A stretch of DNA of 64,000 bases, from the NCBI RefSeq assembly GCF_000238395.3, contig NZ_CP011025.1:2294001-2358000 (forward strand), in the 5' to 3' direction. The position numbers and the translations under genes are program-made. The notes under the pieces were generated by a model that was not told the origin of the DNA, ran no database searches, and was given only the letters and a program-made list of their open reading frames with translations. Source of the DNA: Pseudoalteromonas arctica A 37-1-2. Its GTDB lineage: Bacteria > Pseudomonadota > Gammaproteobacteria > Enterobacterales > Alteromonadaceae. Shown piece after piece: positions 53,667 to 62,280 of the stretch (within the stretch, counting starts at the first letter, position 1; the number at the start of each line of letters is the position of its first letter).

Positions 53667-53694
53667 AAAAAAAGCCCAGTTAAACAACTGAGCT
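53667..53694 (-). terminator. Intrinsic terminator downstream of fabF
   Basis: On the minus strand AGCTCAGTT (53686-53694) pairs with AACTGGGCT (53673-53681; one G-U) around a GTTT loop, followed by seven T. It lies 30 bases after the fabF stop and ends just before the pabC start codon. Confidence 0.8.
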
Positions 53695-53723
53695 CTTATA
53701 ATTTGATTCGTTGTTAAAAAAGA

Positions 53724-54962
53724 TTATACCTTTTTAAATAGCAACGAGCCATTAGTACCACCAAAACCGAACGAGTTACACAGTGCAAAGTCTAACTTTG
53801 CATCACGTGCAGTGTGAGCAATATAATCTAAGTCACACCCTTCGTCTGGGTTATCAAGGTTGATAGTTGGCGACACTTTTTGATCTGTCAGCGATAAAAT
53901 CGAAATAATCGATTCAACTGAACCTGCAGCACCTAACAAGTGACCCATCATCGATTTAGACGAGCCTACCATTACATCTTTAGCTGCATTACCAAAAATA
54001 GACTTAACAGCGGCAGTTTCTGCTTTATCGCCTGCATTTGTAGATGTACCGTGTGCGTTAATGTAACCAATTTGCTCAGCGTTTACTTGCGCATCGTTTA
54101 GTGCGTTTTGCATTGCAAGTGCAGCACCCGCACCATCTTCTGGTGGTGATGTCATGTGGTACGCATCGCCGCTCATACCAAAGCCTACTAGCTCAGCATA
54201 AATTTTAGCGCCACGAGCTTTAGCATGTTCGTACTCTTCAACTACAACAACACCAGCACCGTCAGAAAGCACAAAGCCATCGCGGTCTTTATCCCAAGGG
54301 CGAGAAGCCGCTTGTGGATCGTCGTTACGTGTTGAAAGTGCACGCGCAGCATTAAAGCCACCCATACCAATTGGGGTACACGCTTTTTCTGCACCGCCAG
54401 CAACCATTGCATCTGCATCACCGTAGGCAATCATGCGAGCTGCATGGCCAATATTATGCAAACCAGTAGTACAGGCAGTTACAATTGAAATATTTGGACC
54501 ACGAAGTCCATGCATCATTGATAAATGACCTGAGATCATATTAATAATGGTAGACGGCACATAAAATGGCGATAACTTGCGCGGACCACTATTTAATAGC
54601 TTAATGTGGTTTTCTTCAATTAACGTAAGCCCACCAATACCTGAACCTACAGCTACACCAATGCGTGCTGCGTTTTGCTCAGTGATTTCAAGGCCTGAAT
54701 CTTTAAAGGCTTGAACACCCGCTGCAATGCCGTACTGAATAAACAAGTCCATTTTTTTAGTATCTTTCGCTGACATGTATGCAGTTGCATCAAAATCATT
54801 TATTAAACCAGCGAATTTAGTACCAAATTTTGATGTATCAAAGTGCGTTATTGTTTGAATGCCACTTTTACCATCTAATAAGCCTTGCCAGGTTGATTGA
54901 ACATCATTACCTAGCGGCGTCAACATTCCTAAGCCAGTTACGACGACTCGACGTTTAGCCAC
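53724..54962 (-). CDS. fabF: Beta-ketoacyl-ACP synthase II
   Basis: FabF elongates acyl-ACP with malonyl-ACP. The 412-residue thiolase-fold enzyme has the nucleophile Cys164 in [10 protein letters not shown] and the two catalytic histidines in [11 protein letters not shown] and [11 protein letters not shown]. It is separated from acpP by a terminator and a repeat element, so it should have its own promoter, unlike the E. coli arrangement where read-through links them. Confidence 0.96.
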   Translation of the reverse strand: MAKRRVVVTGLGMLTPLGNDVQSTWQGLLDGKSGIQTITHFDTSKFGTKFAGLINDFDATAYMSAKDTKKMDLFIQYGIAAGVQAFKDSGLEITEQNAARIGVAVGSGIGGLTLIEENHIKLLNSGPRKLSPFYVPSTIINMISGHLSMMHGLRGPNISIVTACTTGLHNIGHAARMIAYGDADAMVAGGAEKACTPIGMGGFNAARALSTRNDDPQAASRPWDKDRDGFVLSDGAGVVVVEEYEHAKARGAKIYAELVGFGMSGDAYHMTSPPEDGAGAALAMQNALNDAQVNAEQIGYINAHGTSTNAGDKAETAAVKSIFGNAAKDVMVGSSKSMMGHLLGAAGSVESIISILSLTDQKVSPTINLDNPDEGCDLDYIAHTARDAKLDFALCNSFGFGGTNGSLLFKKV

Positions 54963-55002
54963 GGTTTGCCTCCAATAAGGGATATTTTACAAGGGGATGA
55001 TC

Positions 55003-55133
55003 ATACCCAAGCTACCTCAAAGTGCTAGTCCCAAAATAGATTAAAAACGCATAACACAATCAAAATTAATTTTTAGCTAAAATTGAGCATAGAGATTTAA
55101 GTTTTGAATCACGAACTTTGAGGTGGTTTGGAT
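55003..55133. repeat. MITE-like element between acpP and fabF
   Basis: Terminal inverted repeats of about 20 bp: ATACCCAAGCTACCTCAAAGT at the left end (55003-55023) against the complement of ACTTTGAGGTGGTTTGGATAT at the right end (55115-55135), 17 of 21 positions pairing. No coding capacity. The element fills the fabF promoter region almost completely. The class is inferred from structure; other copies would be outside the window. Confidence 0.6.
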
Positions 55134-55167
55134 ATAAAAAATTAAAGGCAGCGGATGCTGCCTTTAA
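55134..55167 (-). terminator. Intrinsic terminator of acpP
   Basis: The perfect 11 bp stem TTAAAGGCAGC/GCTGCCTTTAA (55157-55167 and 55142-55152) with a 4-base loop is followed on the minus strand by a T-rich run. It lies 11 bases after the acpP stop. Confidence 0.85.
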
Positions 55168-55178
55168 CGTGCGATTAA

Positions 55179-55415
55179 TTACTCAGCGTGTGCTGTAACG
55201 TAATCGATAGCAGTTTGTACTGTAGTGATCTTCTCAGCTTCTTCATCTGGGATCTCAGTATCAAACTCTTCTTCAAGAGCCATTACTAGTTCAACAGTAT
55301 CAAGAGAATCTGCACCTAGGTCATCTACGAAAGAAGATTCATTTTTAACTTCTTCTTCTTTAACACCTAGTTGTTCAATGATAATTTTCTTTACGCGTTC
55401 TTGGATATCGCTCAT
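55179..55415 (-). CDS. acpP: Acyl carrier protein
   Basis: AcpP carries growing fatty acyl chains on 4'-phosphopantetheine. The 78-residue acidic protein begins [12 protein letters not shown], and the modified serine is Ser37 (counting Met) in [11 protein letters not shown] chose the ATG at 55415 over an in-frame codon at 55442 because it gives the exact family length and has AAAGGAAAG upstream. It lies between fabG and fabF and has its own terminator. Confidence 0.97.
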   Translation of the reverse strand: MSDIQERVKKIIIEQLGVKEEEVKNESSFVDDLGADSLDTVELVMALEEEFDTEIPDEEAEKITTVQTAIDYVTAHAE

Positions 55416-55459
55416 TCTTCTTTCCTTTATTAAAAACGCCAATGCGTTATTTTCAGATT

Positions 55460-55526
55460 GCGGCGTAGTTTACGCCGCATAATTCTCTGATTCAATGATT
55501 TGACCATAAATAATTGTCTGGTCAAA
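55460..55526 (-). promoter_or_regulatory. acpP leader: stem-loop and inverted TTTGACCA pair
   Basis: Upstream of acpP lie a perfect 8 bp hairpin GCGGCGTA/TACGCCGC (55460-55467, 55471-55478), about 45 bases before the start codon, and an inverted pair TTTGACCA/TGGTCAAA with a 12-base spacer (55499-55506, 55519-55526). One TTGACC could be a -35 box. The dyad could be a binding site for a fatty-acid regulator, but this is a guess. Confidence 0.45.
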
Positions 55527-55665
55527 CCTCTGAGTGTGTGTTTTGTCTTTTATCGCTTATTTTCGCAGCGATTTCAAGTATGTTTAAAGCAAGTTCACAA
55601 ATAATTCAATGTTTTTGAGGTAACTTACTTAACTTTATCAAGTAGCAATCTAGGTACAATGGCGA

Positions 55666-56412
55666 TTAAACCATGTACATCGCGCCATTTACATGCAAAG
55701 TTTCGCCTGATACATACGCAGCCGCGTCAGATGCTAAATAACATACTGCAGCAGCAATTTCGTCTGGTTGGCCTAAACGCCCTGCTGGAACATTTGCAAG
55801 TGTTGCTGCTTTTTGCTCATCAGTTAAATTATCAGTCATGTCTGTTTGAATAAAACCAGGTGCGATTACGTTAACGGTAATACCACGTGATGCAACTTCG
55901 CGCGCAAGTGACTTAGAAAAACCAATTACACCCGCTTTAGCCGCTGCATAATTAGCTTGACCTGCATTACCCATAGTACCCACTACTGAGCCAATGTTAA
56001 TAATACGGCCTTTCTTTTTCTTCATCATTGGACGAAGTACCGCTTTAGATAAACGGAAAACTGAGCTTAAATTAGTGTCGATAATATCGTCCCACTCAGT
56101 TTCTTTCATACGCATTAATAAGTTATCGCGTGTAATACCTGCGTTATTTACAAGTACGTCAATATCGCCTAAATCAGCTTTTATTGCAGCAAGTGTTGCT
56201 TCAATAGATGCAGGATCGGTTACGTTTAATGCATAACCTTTACCATTGTCACCTAGGTATTCACTGATTTTAGCAGCGCCCGACTCACTTGTCGCAGTAC
56301 CTGCAACTTTTGCACCTTGTGCAACTAATGTTGTTGCAATTGCTTTACCAATACCACGGCTGGCGCCAGTAATTAGGACAATTTTGCCCTCTAATGAAAA
56401 TAAATTAGACAT
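55666..56412 (-). CDS. fabG: 3-oxoacyl-ACP reductase
   Basis: FabG reduces 3-oxoacyl-ACP with NADPH. The 248-residue short-chain dehydrogenase has the cofactor loop TGASRGIG near residue 15, NNAGITRDNLLMRM near residue 89, and the catalytic Ser in NIGSVVG with Tyr-x3-Lys in NYAAAKAG. It follows fabD at 11 bases. 250 bases separate it from acpP. Confidence 0.96.
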   Translation of the reverse strand: MSNLFSLEGKIVLITGASRGIGKAIATTLVAQGAKVAGTATSESGAAKISEYLGDNGKGYALNVTDPASIEATLAAIKADLGDIDVLVNNAGITRDNLLMRMKETEWDDIIDTNLSSVFRLSKAVLRPMMKKKKGRIINIGSVVGTMGNAGQANYAAAKAGVIGFSKSLAREVASRGITVNVIAPGFIQTDMTDNLTDEQKAATLANVPAGRLGQPDEIAAAVCYLASDAAAYVSGETLHVNGAMYMV

Positions 56413-56423
56413 TTTATATACTC

Positions 56424-57350
56424 TTATTTAGCTGCATCAATTGAAGCGGCGTCGTTTACTGAGCCACAGATCATCGCTTTATCAATTCGTTTAGCAAGTC
56501 CTGTTAATACTTTACCAGGACCAAATTCGTAGCTTTGTGTTACATCTTGCGCAACCAAGGCTTGTACTGTTTCTGTCCAGCGAACTGGGCTGTATAGCTG
56601 ACGTACTAGTGCGTCTTTAATTGCATCAGCTGACGTTTCAGCTTTTACATCAACATTATTAATTACATCACACTTAGGTGTATTAAATGTTAAAGCGGCT
56701 AAGTCTGCTTCTAGCTTGTCAGCTGCTGGCTTCATTAACTCACAATGTGAAGGTACGCTAACAGAAAGTGGTAATGCACGTTTAGCACCGGCATCTTTAC
56801 ATGCTTGCGATGCTCTATCTACTGCCGCTTTATGGCCTGCGATAACAACTTGACCAGGAGAGTTGTAGTTAACTGGAGATACAACCTCACCTTGCGCTGA
56901 GGCAGCACACGCCGCTTTAATTTCTTCATCGCCTAAGCCAATAATAGCAGCCATTGAACCTACGCCTGCTGGCACGGCTTCTTGCATGTATAAACCACGG
57001 TTTTCAACAAGCTTTACGGCTTCGCTCAAGCTTAATACATCGCTACATACTAACGCTGAGTATTCACCTAAGCTGTGACCCGCCATAACAACGTCTGCAT
57101 CAGGGTTAGCTGCTAACCAATCACGGTAAATAGCAACACTTGCAGTTAGTAATGCAGGTTGTGTGCGGTGGGTTTGATTTAATTTTTCTTCTGGGCCATT
57201 AAGAACTAGCTCTGCTAAGTCGTAACCCAGTGCATTTGACGCTTCTGCAAATGTTGCTTTAACAATGTCAGAACTCTCTAGTAGTTCTTGTAACATACCA
57301 ACGCTTTGCGAGCCTTGACCTGGGAATAGAAGTGCAATTTTTTGTGCCAT
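56424..57350 (-). CDS. fabD: Malonyl-CoA:ACP transacylase
   Basis: FabD loads malonate onto ACP. The 308-residue protein has the N-terminal LFPGQGSQSVGM, the nucleophile serine in GHSLGEYSAL near residue 92, and the catalytic histidine in VPSHCELM near residue 201. It follows plsX directly after 52 bases; the fabH gene that lies at this point in E. coli is absent. Confidence 0.96.
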   Translation of the reverse strand: MAQKIALLFPGQGSQSVGMLQELLESSDIVKATFAEASNALGYDLAELVLNGPEEKLNQTHRTQPALLTASVAIYRDWLAANPDADVVMAGHSLGEYSALVCSDVLSLSEAVKLVENRGLYMQEAVPAGVGSMAAIIGLGDEEIKAACAASAQGEVVSPVNYNSPGQVVIAGHKAAVDRASQACKDAGAKRALPLSVSVPSHCELMKPAADKLEADLAALTFNTPKCDVINNVDVKAETSADAIKDALVRQLYSPVRWTETVQALVAQDVTQSYEFGPGKVLTGLAKRIDKAMICGSVNDAASIDAAK

Positions 57351-57402
57351 ACTTTGCTCTTTTTAATTAAACAAATAAATAATGAAATACACGGCACATC
57401 AA

Positions 57403-58443
57403 TTATTGATTAACCGCCGTGTCTTTAGAATGTGTTTTTTCGAAAATAGCGGCTATTTTATCAGGAAGTTGACGTTCAACCTCTTTTACCGCTTCATCAA
57501 TTGCTGCTTGAAATGCTTTAGCTGACGCATTTCCATGACTTTTAACGACAATACCGCGCAATCCTACCAGAGAAGCACCGTTATACTGGTCGGGGTTCAC
57601 CCTTTTATAGAGTTTTTTTATTATTGGGCGCAATATAAACGCCATACATTTATATAAAAGGTGCTTTTCGAGTGCGGTTGTAAACTTATTCATAATAAGC
57701 TTGGCAATGCCTTCACATGTTTTAAGTGCTACGTTGCCAACAAACCCTTCGCATACAATGACATCGGCTTTACCCGAAAAAATATCACTTCCTTCGCTGT
57801 AACCAATATAATTTATGTGTGGGCTTTGCTGCATTAATTGTGCAGCTTGTTTAATGTCATCGTGGCCTTTAATGTCCTCAGCGCCAATATTTAATAGACT
57901 AACGCGAGGATTATCCAAACCAAGTGCTTGTCCAGCAACTATAGAGCCCATAATGCCAAACTGATAGAGCATTTGCGCATCACAATGCACATTAGCACCT
58001 AAGTCGAGTAAATATACTGGGTTTTTAAGCTCTGTAGGAACAGATGAAATGAGTGCAGCGCGTTTAACACCTGGCAGCATTTTTAATACATAGTGAGCCA
58101 TAAAAAATAGAGCGCCGGTATTACCTGAGCTAACACATGCTTGAGCCTCGCCCGATTTAACTAAATCAAGGGCAACACGCATAGATGAGTCTTTTTTTGA
58201 ACGCACAGCAATTGCAGGTTCACAGGCATTAGTGACTATTTCACTACAGTGACGAATTATGAGTCTAGGATGAGGTAGAGAATCGAGAGATTCGAGTTCT
58301 TTAGATATAACGTGTTCATTGCCACATAAAATGAGAGTTAAATTGGCATGAGCATTTACCGCACAAACGGCAGCAGGAATAGATGAACGGGGGCCGTAAT
58401 CGCCCCCCATCATATCTAACGCTATGGTTAGATCTTTCAGCAT
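57403..58443 (-). CDS. plsX: Phosphate acyltransferase PlsX
   Basis: PlsX converts acyl-ACP to acyl-phosphate for phospholipid synthesis. The 346-residue protein starts with [12 protein letters not shown] and has [12 protein letters not shown] near residue 104, LDLGANVHC near residue 147 and [14 protein letters not shown] near residue 236, all typical. It lies 12 bases after rpmF in the conserved yceD-rpmF-plsX order. Confidence 0.96.
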   Translation of the reverse strand: MLKDLTIALDMMGGDYGPRSSIPAAVCAVNAHANLTLILCGNEHVISKELESLDSLPHPRLIIRHCSEIVTNACEPAIAVRSKKDSSMRVALDLVKSGEAQACVSSGNTGALFFMAHYVLKMLPGVKRAALISSVPTELKNPVYLLDLGANVHCDAQMLYQFGIMGSIVAGQALGLDNPRVSLLNIGAEDIKGHDDIKQAAQLMQQSPHINYIGYSEGSDIFSGKADVIVCEGFVGNVALKTCEGIAKLIMNKFTTALEKHLLYKCMAFILRPIIKKLYKRVNPDQYNGASLVGLRGIVVKSHGNASAKAFQAAIDEAVKEVERQLPDKIAAIFEKTHSKDTAVNQ

Positions 58444-58455
58444 ATAAGTAATCTC

Positions 58456-58626
58456 TTATTTAGAAATTACTTGAACGCCTTTGTAGTAACCATCTGCAGT
58501 CACATGGTGACGACGATGAGTCTCACCAGATGTTTGATCTACAGTTAAAGTTGGACCACTGATCGCATCGTGTGAACGGCGCATGCCGCGTCTTGCACGA
58601 GACTTTTTGCTTTTTTGTACAGCCAT
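58456..58626 (-). CDS. rpmF: 50S ribosomal protein L32
   Basis: A 56-residue basic protein beginning [20 protein letters not shown] and ending in [10 protein letters not shown], which is L32 from end to end. It lacks the zinc-binding cysteines of the C+ type, so it is a C- (zinc-independent) L32, as usual in gammaproteobacteria. It lies between yceD (9-base gap) and plsX (12-base gap). An AGGAGAAGACT ribosome-binding site precedes the ATG. Confidence 0.97.
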   Translation of the reverse strand: MAVQKSKKSRARRGMRRSHDAISGPTLTVDQTSGETHRRHHVTADGYYKGVQVISK

Positions 58627-58635
58627 AGTCTTCTC

Positions 58636-59160
58636 CTAAGAATCTTTCTTAAGTTGTTTCAAAATATCAAATGGATTAGGTTTATCATCTTCCGCCTTTA
58701 ATACACCAAAGCTGGCAGGCTTTGCTGAATAACTGCATGAAGCTTCGTTGTGGGTAGCTACTAATGGAATTGCTAAAATCAGTTCGTCTTCAATTAAATT
58801 AAAAACGTTAACTTCACCATTTTCATCAAGCGCTACTTCATCGTAGTCTTCTGGAAAAATATCTAACTCTGTATCTTCACCTACTGGTGAATATGCAAAG
58901 TCTTGAACCAAATCCAACCCTAAATCACCATTACAACGTTGACAAATGACAGTAACGTGTGTGGACAAATTGCCTCTAATCACAGCGAAACCTTGATCAT
59001 CGTTTTTGCAATGTATTTTTACCGCTATTTCACCTACTTCTTCCTGCACAACTTTCTCTAAACGAGTAAGTTTTTCAAGCGGTACAATTCCGTCATACTT
59101 TAAACGGTGCTGCGCTGCTTTGCCTGGATGAAGAGTGATGGGAATTTTCACCTTTTGCAT
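58636..59160 (-). CDS. yceD: YceD/DUF177 family 23S rRNA accumulation protein
   Basis: A 174-residue DUF177 protein, linked in E. coli and plants to 23S rRNA accumulation. The diagnostic C-x2-C is in VICQRCNG near residue 72, with a second conserved stretch (DLIEDELILAIPLV) near residue 122 and a single cysteine in EASCSY. It is the first gene of the yceD-rpmF-plsX series and divergent from maf. Confidence 0.93.
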   Translation of the reverse strand: MQKVKIPITLHPGKAAQHRLKYDGIVPLEKLTRLEKVVQEEVGEIAVKIHCKNDDQGFAVIRGNLSTHVTVICQRCNGDLGLDLVQDFAYSPVGEDTELDIFPEDYDEVALDENGEVNVFNLIEDELILAIPLVATHNEASCSYSAKPASFGVLKAEDDKPNPFDILKQLKKDS

Positions 59161-59291
59161 AGGGGCTGCATCATATAGATAGTTAGTTTGTTAGTCAAAG
59201 TAAAAAACCATTTTTACGTGGTTTTTAACGTGTTTTACTCTCGGATCTGATTTATCCTAACTCAATCTGAATTATCGTAGGAAAACAGTCC

Positions 59292-59888
59292 GTGAAGCAC
59301 CCACTTATTTTAGCGTCAAGTTCGCCTTTTAGGCAGTCTTTATTACAAAAATTTAATTTACCATTTGATACGTTTTCACCAGACGTTGATGAATCAGCAC
59401 TTGAATGCGAAACACCTATCGAATTGGTTAAGCGTTTAAGTGAATTAAAAGCCTCAGCAGCCAATAAACACTTTAACAAAGGGTTAGCTATTGGATCAGA
59501 CCAAGTCGCTGTGTTCAATAATCAAATTTTAGGTAAACCACACAATAAGCAAAATGCCGTAAAGCAACTAAATTTATTTAGCGGTAATACTGTAACATTT
59601 TTAACTGGGCTTTGTGTTTACGATATTGTTACTGGCACTAAAAAAACCTGCGTAGAACCTTTTAATGTGTCGTTTAAAATACTCAGTGATGCACAAATTA
59701 GCGCTTATTGCGACGCAGAGCAGCCTTATAACTGTGCTGGCAGCTTTAAAAGTGAAGGGTTGGGTATCTGTTTATTTGAAAAGTTAAGCGGAGACGATCC
59801 TAATAGCTTAATTGGATTACCATTAATTAAACTCAGCCAGTTACTGGCTGAGTTTGGTATTGATGTACTTACTGCTCAAGGGAAGTAA
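59292..59888 (+). CDS. yceF: Maf/YceF-family nucleoside triphosphate pyrophosphatase
   Basis: A 198-residue house-cleaning pyrophosphatase of the Maf family, YceF subgroup (7-methyl-GTP type in E. coli). It has the N-terminal LILASSSPFRQSLL, the PDVDE acid motif near residue 35, GSDQVAV near residue 68 and NCAGSFKSEGLG near residue 146. The start is GTG at 59292 after TAGGAAA. It is divergent from yceD, as in other gammaproteobacteria. Confidence 0.9.
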   Translation: MKHPLILASSSPFRQSLLQKFNLPFDTFSPDVDESALECETPIELVKRLSELKASAANKHFNKGLAIGSDQVAVFNNQILGKPHNKQNAVKQLNLFSGNTVTFLTGLCVYDIVTGTKKTCVEPFNVSFKILSDAQISAYCDAEQPYNCAGSFKSEGLGICLFEKLSGDDPNSLIGLPLIKLSQLLAEFGIDVLTAQGK

Positions 59889-59889
59889 A

Positions 59890-60552
59890 TTAGCCAAGCA
59901 AAACCTGTTGCAGCTGCAGATAATTATCTACTGTTGCAACAGGGCTAAGCTCATTTAGCTGCTGTGCGTTATGTACACCCATTGTTACGCCAATTCTATC
60001 CATGCCAGCAGCTTTTGCCATAGTCATGTCTATTTGAGTGTCGCCAATCATTACAGCGTCTTGAGCGCTTATGCCAAGTTCTTCAAGTAATTGATACAAC
60101 ATATCTGGAGAGGGCTTTGATTGCGCTTCATCGCTTGTACGTGTTGCACTAAAAAAATGCCTCAATTGACTTTTTTCAAGCAAACGCTCTAACCCACCCC
60201 TACCTTTACCTGTTGCAACCGCTAAAACAATGCCCTGCTCTTTTAAGGCATTTAAAACGCTGACAACATTAGCAAATACAGGCGTGGGAGTAGTATCCAC
60301 ACTGTATTGATATTTATAACCTGAAATTAACGCTTGGTGCTGCGCTACATTATCTGGAAATAAAACGTCAATTGCTTTTTCAAGCGACATACCAATAATA
60401 TTTTTAATGGCTTCGTCACTAGGCGACACTAAATTAAGTGACTCAGCACTACTACGAATACAGTTAACTATTTTAGTGACTGAATCCATAATGGTGCCGT
60501 CCCAATCAAAAATGACGAGCTTATATTTTTTAATTGGAGTCACTTTTATCAC
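59890..60552 (-). CDS. HAD-superfamily phosphatase (phosphoglycolate phosphatase-like)
   Basis: A 220-residue subfamily-IA HAD hydrolase: motif I VIFDWDGTIMDS near residue 15, motif II VATGKGRGGL near residue 116, the lysine in SKPSPDML near residue 145 and motif III MIGDTQIDMTMA near residue 166. The substrate is unknown; phosphoglycolate or pyrophosphate-like compounds are typical. It overlaps rluC by 4 bases, an arrangement seen in many gammaproteobacteria. Confidence 0.87.
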   Translation of the reverse strand: MIKVTPIKKYKLVIFDWDGTIMDSVTKIVNCIRSSAESLNLVSPSDEAIKNIIGMSLEKAIDVLFPDNVAQHQALISGYKYQYSVDTTPTPVFANVVSVLNALKEQGIVLAVATGKGRGGLERLLEKSQLRHFFSATRTSDEAQSKPSPDMLYQLLEELGISAQDAVMIGDTQIDMTMAKAAGMDRIGVTMGVHNAQQLNELSPVATVDNYLQLQQVLLG

Positions 60553-61508
60553 AGTTTTGCATCTCGTAATTTTAGTAATGTATTTTTAAGCGTTTTATCT
60601 AGCGGTGCTTCAATACGCATAGTTGTTTCGTTTTTAGGGTGATAAAAACTTAAATCATGTGCGTGTAAAAACAATCGGTTTAACCCAACTTTACGCATAG
60701 AATCGTCAAAACCCTGATCGCCATATTTATCGTCGCACGCTATTGGGTGACCTTTACATTGCGTATGCACACGAATTTGATGCGTACGCCCTGTAACAGG
60801 CGATGCTTGTACAAGTGAGCAATCGTTAAAACGTTCAAGTACTTTAAAACGAGTATGTGAAGGTTTTCCCTCAGTGTTATCTACGCGTACTACGCGCTCG
60901 CCCGATTTAAGTGTATTTTTACGCAGCCCTTCGGTTACGTTTTTAGTTTTAGAATCCCACTGCCCTTCTACAAGTGCCCAGTAATTTTTTTCCATTGTTT
61001 TTTCGCGAAGTTGTTCATGCAATGCTGTTAACACCGAACGACGCTTCGCTATAAGTAAACAACCTGATGTATCACGGTCAAGCCTATGAACTAGCTCAAG
61101 GCTACGTTCCTCTGGGCGAAGTGCCCGCAAAGCTTCAATTAAGCCATAACTTAAACCACTGCCGCCATGAACAGCCATACCTGATGGTTTATTTATTACG
61201 ATAAGGTATTTATCTTCAAATAAAATATCGTTTTCAAGGCGCGTTACTTTGTCTAATTTTGATGGAACAAATTCTTCACGCTCAGCAACCCTGATAGGTG
61301 CAATACGAAGTACATCTTCAAGCTGTAGTTTATATACAGGCTTAATACGCTTTTTATTAACGCGTACCTCACCTTTGCGCAAAAGTTTATAAATAGCGCT
61401 TTTAGGCACCCCTTTTAAATGGGTAATAAGAAAGTTATCAATACGCTGACCTAAATGGTCTTCGTTGATCGTGACATAAGTTACTTGTAAGTCGTTTTTT
61501 TCTGACAT
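60549..61508 (-). CDS. rluC: 23S rRNA pseudouridine synthase RluC
   Basis: RluC makes pseudouridine at 955, 2504 and 2580 of 23S rRNA. The 319-residue protein has an N-terminal S4 RNA-binding domain (QRIDNFLI, KSAIYKLLRKGEVRVN), and the catalytic aspartate in HRLDRDTSGC near residue 143, followed by GRTHQIRVH near residue 240. Its divergent pairing with rne across a long leader is the E. coli arrangement and decides RluC over RluA or RluD. Confidence 0.93.
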   Translation of the reverse strand: MSEKNDLQVTYVTINEDHLGQRIDNFLITHLKGVPKSAIYKLLRKGEVRVNKKRIKPVYKLQLEDVLRIAPIRVAEREEFVPSKLDKVTRLENDILFEDKYLIVINKPSGMAVHGGSGLSYGLIEALRALRPEERSLELVHRLDRDTSGCLLIAKRRSVLTALHEQLREKTMEKNYWALVEGQWDSKTKNVTEGLRKNTLKSGERVVRVDNTEGKPSHTRFKVLERFNDCSLVQASPVTGRTHQIRVHTQCKGHPIACDDKYGDQGFDDSMRKVGLNRLFLHAHDLSFYHPKNETTMRIEAPLDKTLKNTLLKLRDAKL

Positions 61509-62280
61509 TGCCTAATCACTAATTTAAGTAAAATAATTTAGTTGCTAACACTGTAATAATAGTGGGATAATCAGCAGCGCAAATATTTAGTATTTGCAAA
61601 TAACAACGGTGCTTTTTAACACATTAAAACATTCGTGATGCACATTCTGGGTAGCCGATCATACAGATCCGAGTTAAGTTTTCCAAAGCTTTTATGCCTC
61701 CTCAGTTAACACGTGCGATCAATTAACGGCAATGCGCGTAATATATTGCTGCTTAAGTTTGAACATGAAGCGATTTTTAACGTGCTAGAGAAAGCAATGA
61801 ACAGATAATTTGTCTGATAGTGACGACGTAAAAAACGTCGTTCAGCACTAGCTCAATTATTGTAGTACCGTATAGCAGCTTATTTAGAACTAAAAAAATC
61901 TAATAAATAAGCGTTCATTAACATCGGCAGCGATTTTTGCTCTTAAAACGGATATTAGCGATACATCAGTATGTATTGCTCACCAACTTAATGAGCCCTA
62001 CGCGCCTAATATGAATGATATTTAGTAAGATTAATATGACAGGCCGACTTCTGGGTAAAACTTGTAAACGTAGCTGAAAAGCCGACAGTTTTAGCACCAT
62101 TAAGAATCTAATAGCGATAATAATTGCTATTGTTTGCCAGCATTTAAAATACTGCATACGAGAAACAGAGCCGTTCCGTTAAAGACCCAGTCGTGAGGCT
62201 GCACATTCTAAAAATAGGGACAACTGAACAGGCGAGAAAAACATCGTCATGTCAGCGACATAAATAAGTAGAGTAACAAT
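61509..62280 (+). promoter_or_regulatory. Long structured rne leader
   Basis: 772 bases between rluC and rne without a credible gene. A possible promoter is TTGCTA (61542-61547), 18-base spacer, GATAAT (61566-61571). Hairpins seen in order: GCAAATA/TATTTGC (about 61578-61596), ACGACGT/ACGTCGT (61823-61829, 61835-61841), GCTTATTTA/TAAATAAGC (61878-61886, 61904-61912) and AATAGC/GCTATT (about 62109-62134). In E. coli a 361-base rne leader with hairpins lets RNase E control its own mRNA; this leader would be about twice as long. Confidence 0.6.

Noticed and set aside
61966..62157. Small minus-strand open frame of 63 codons in the rne leader
   Set aside because: No ribosome-binding site, basic low-information translation and position inside a structured leader; chance frame.
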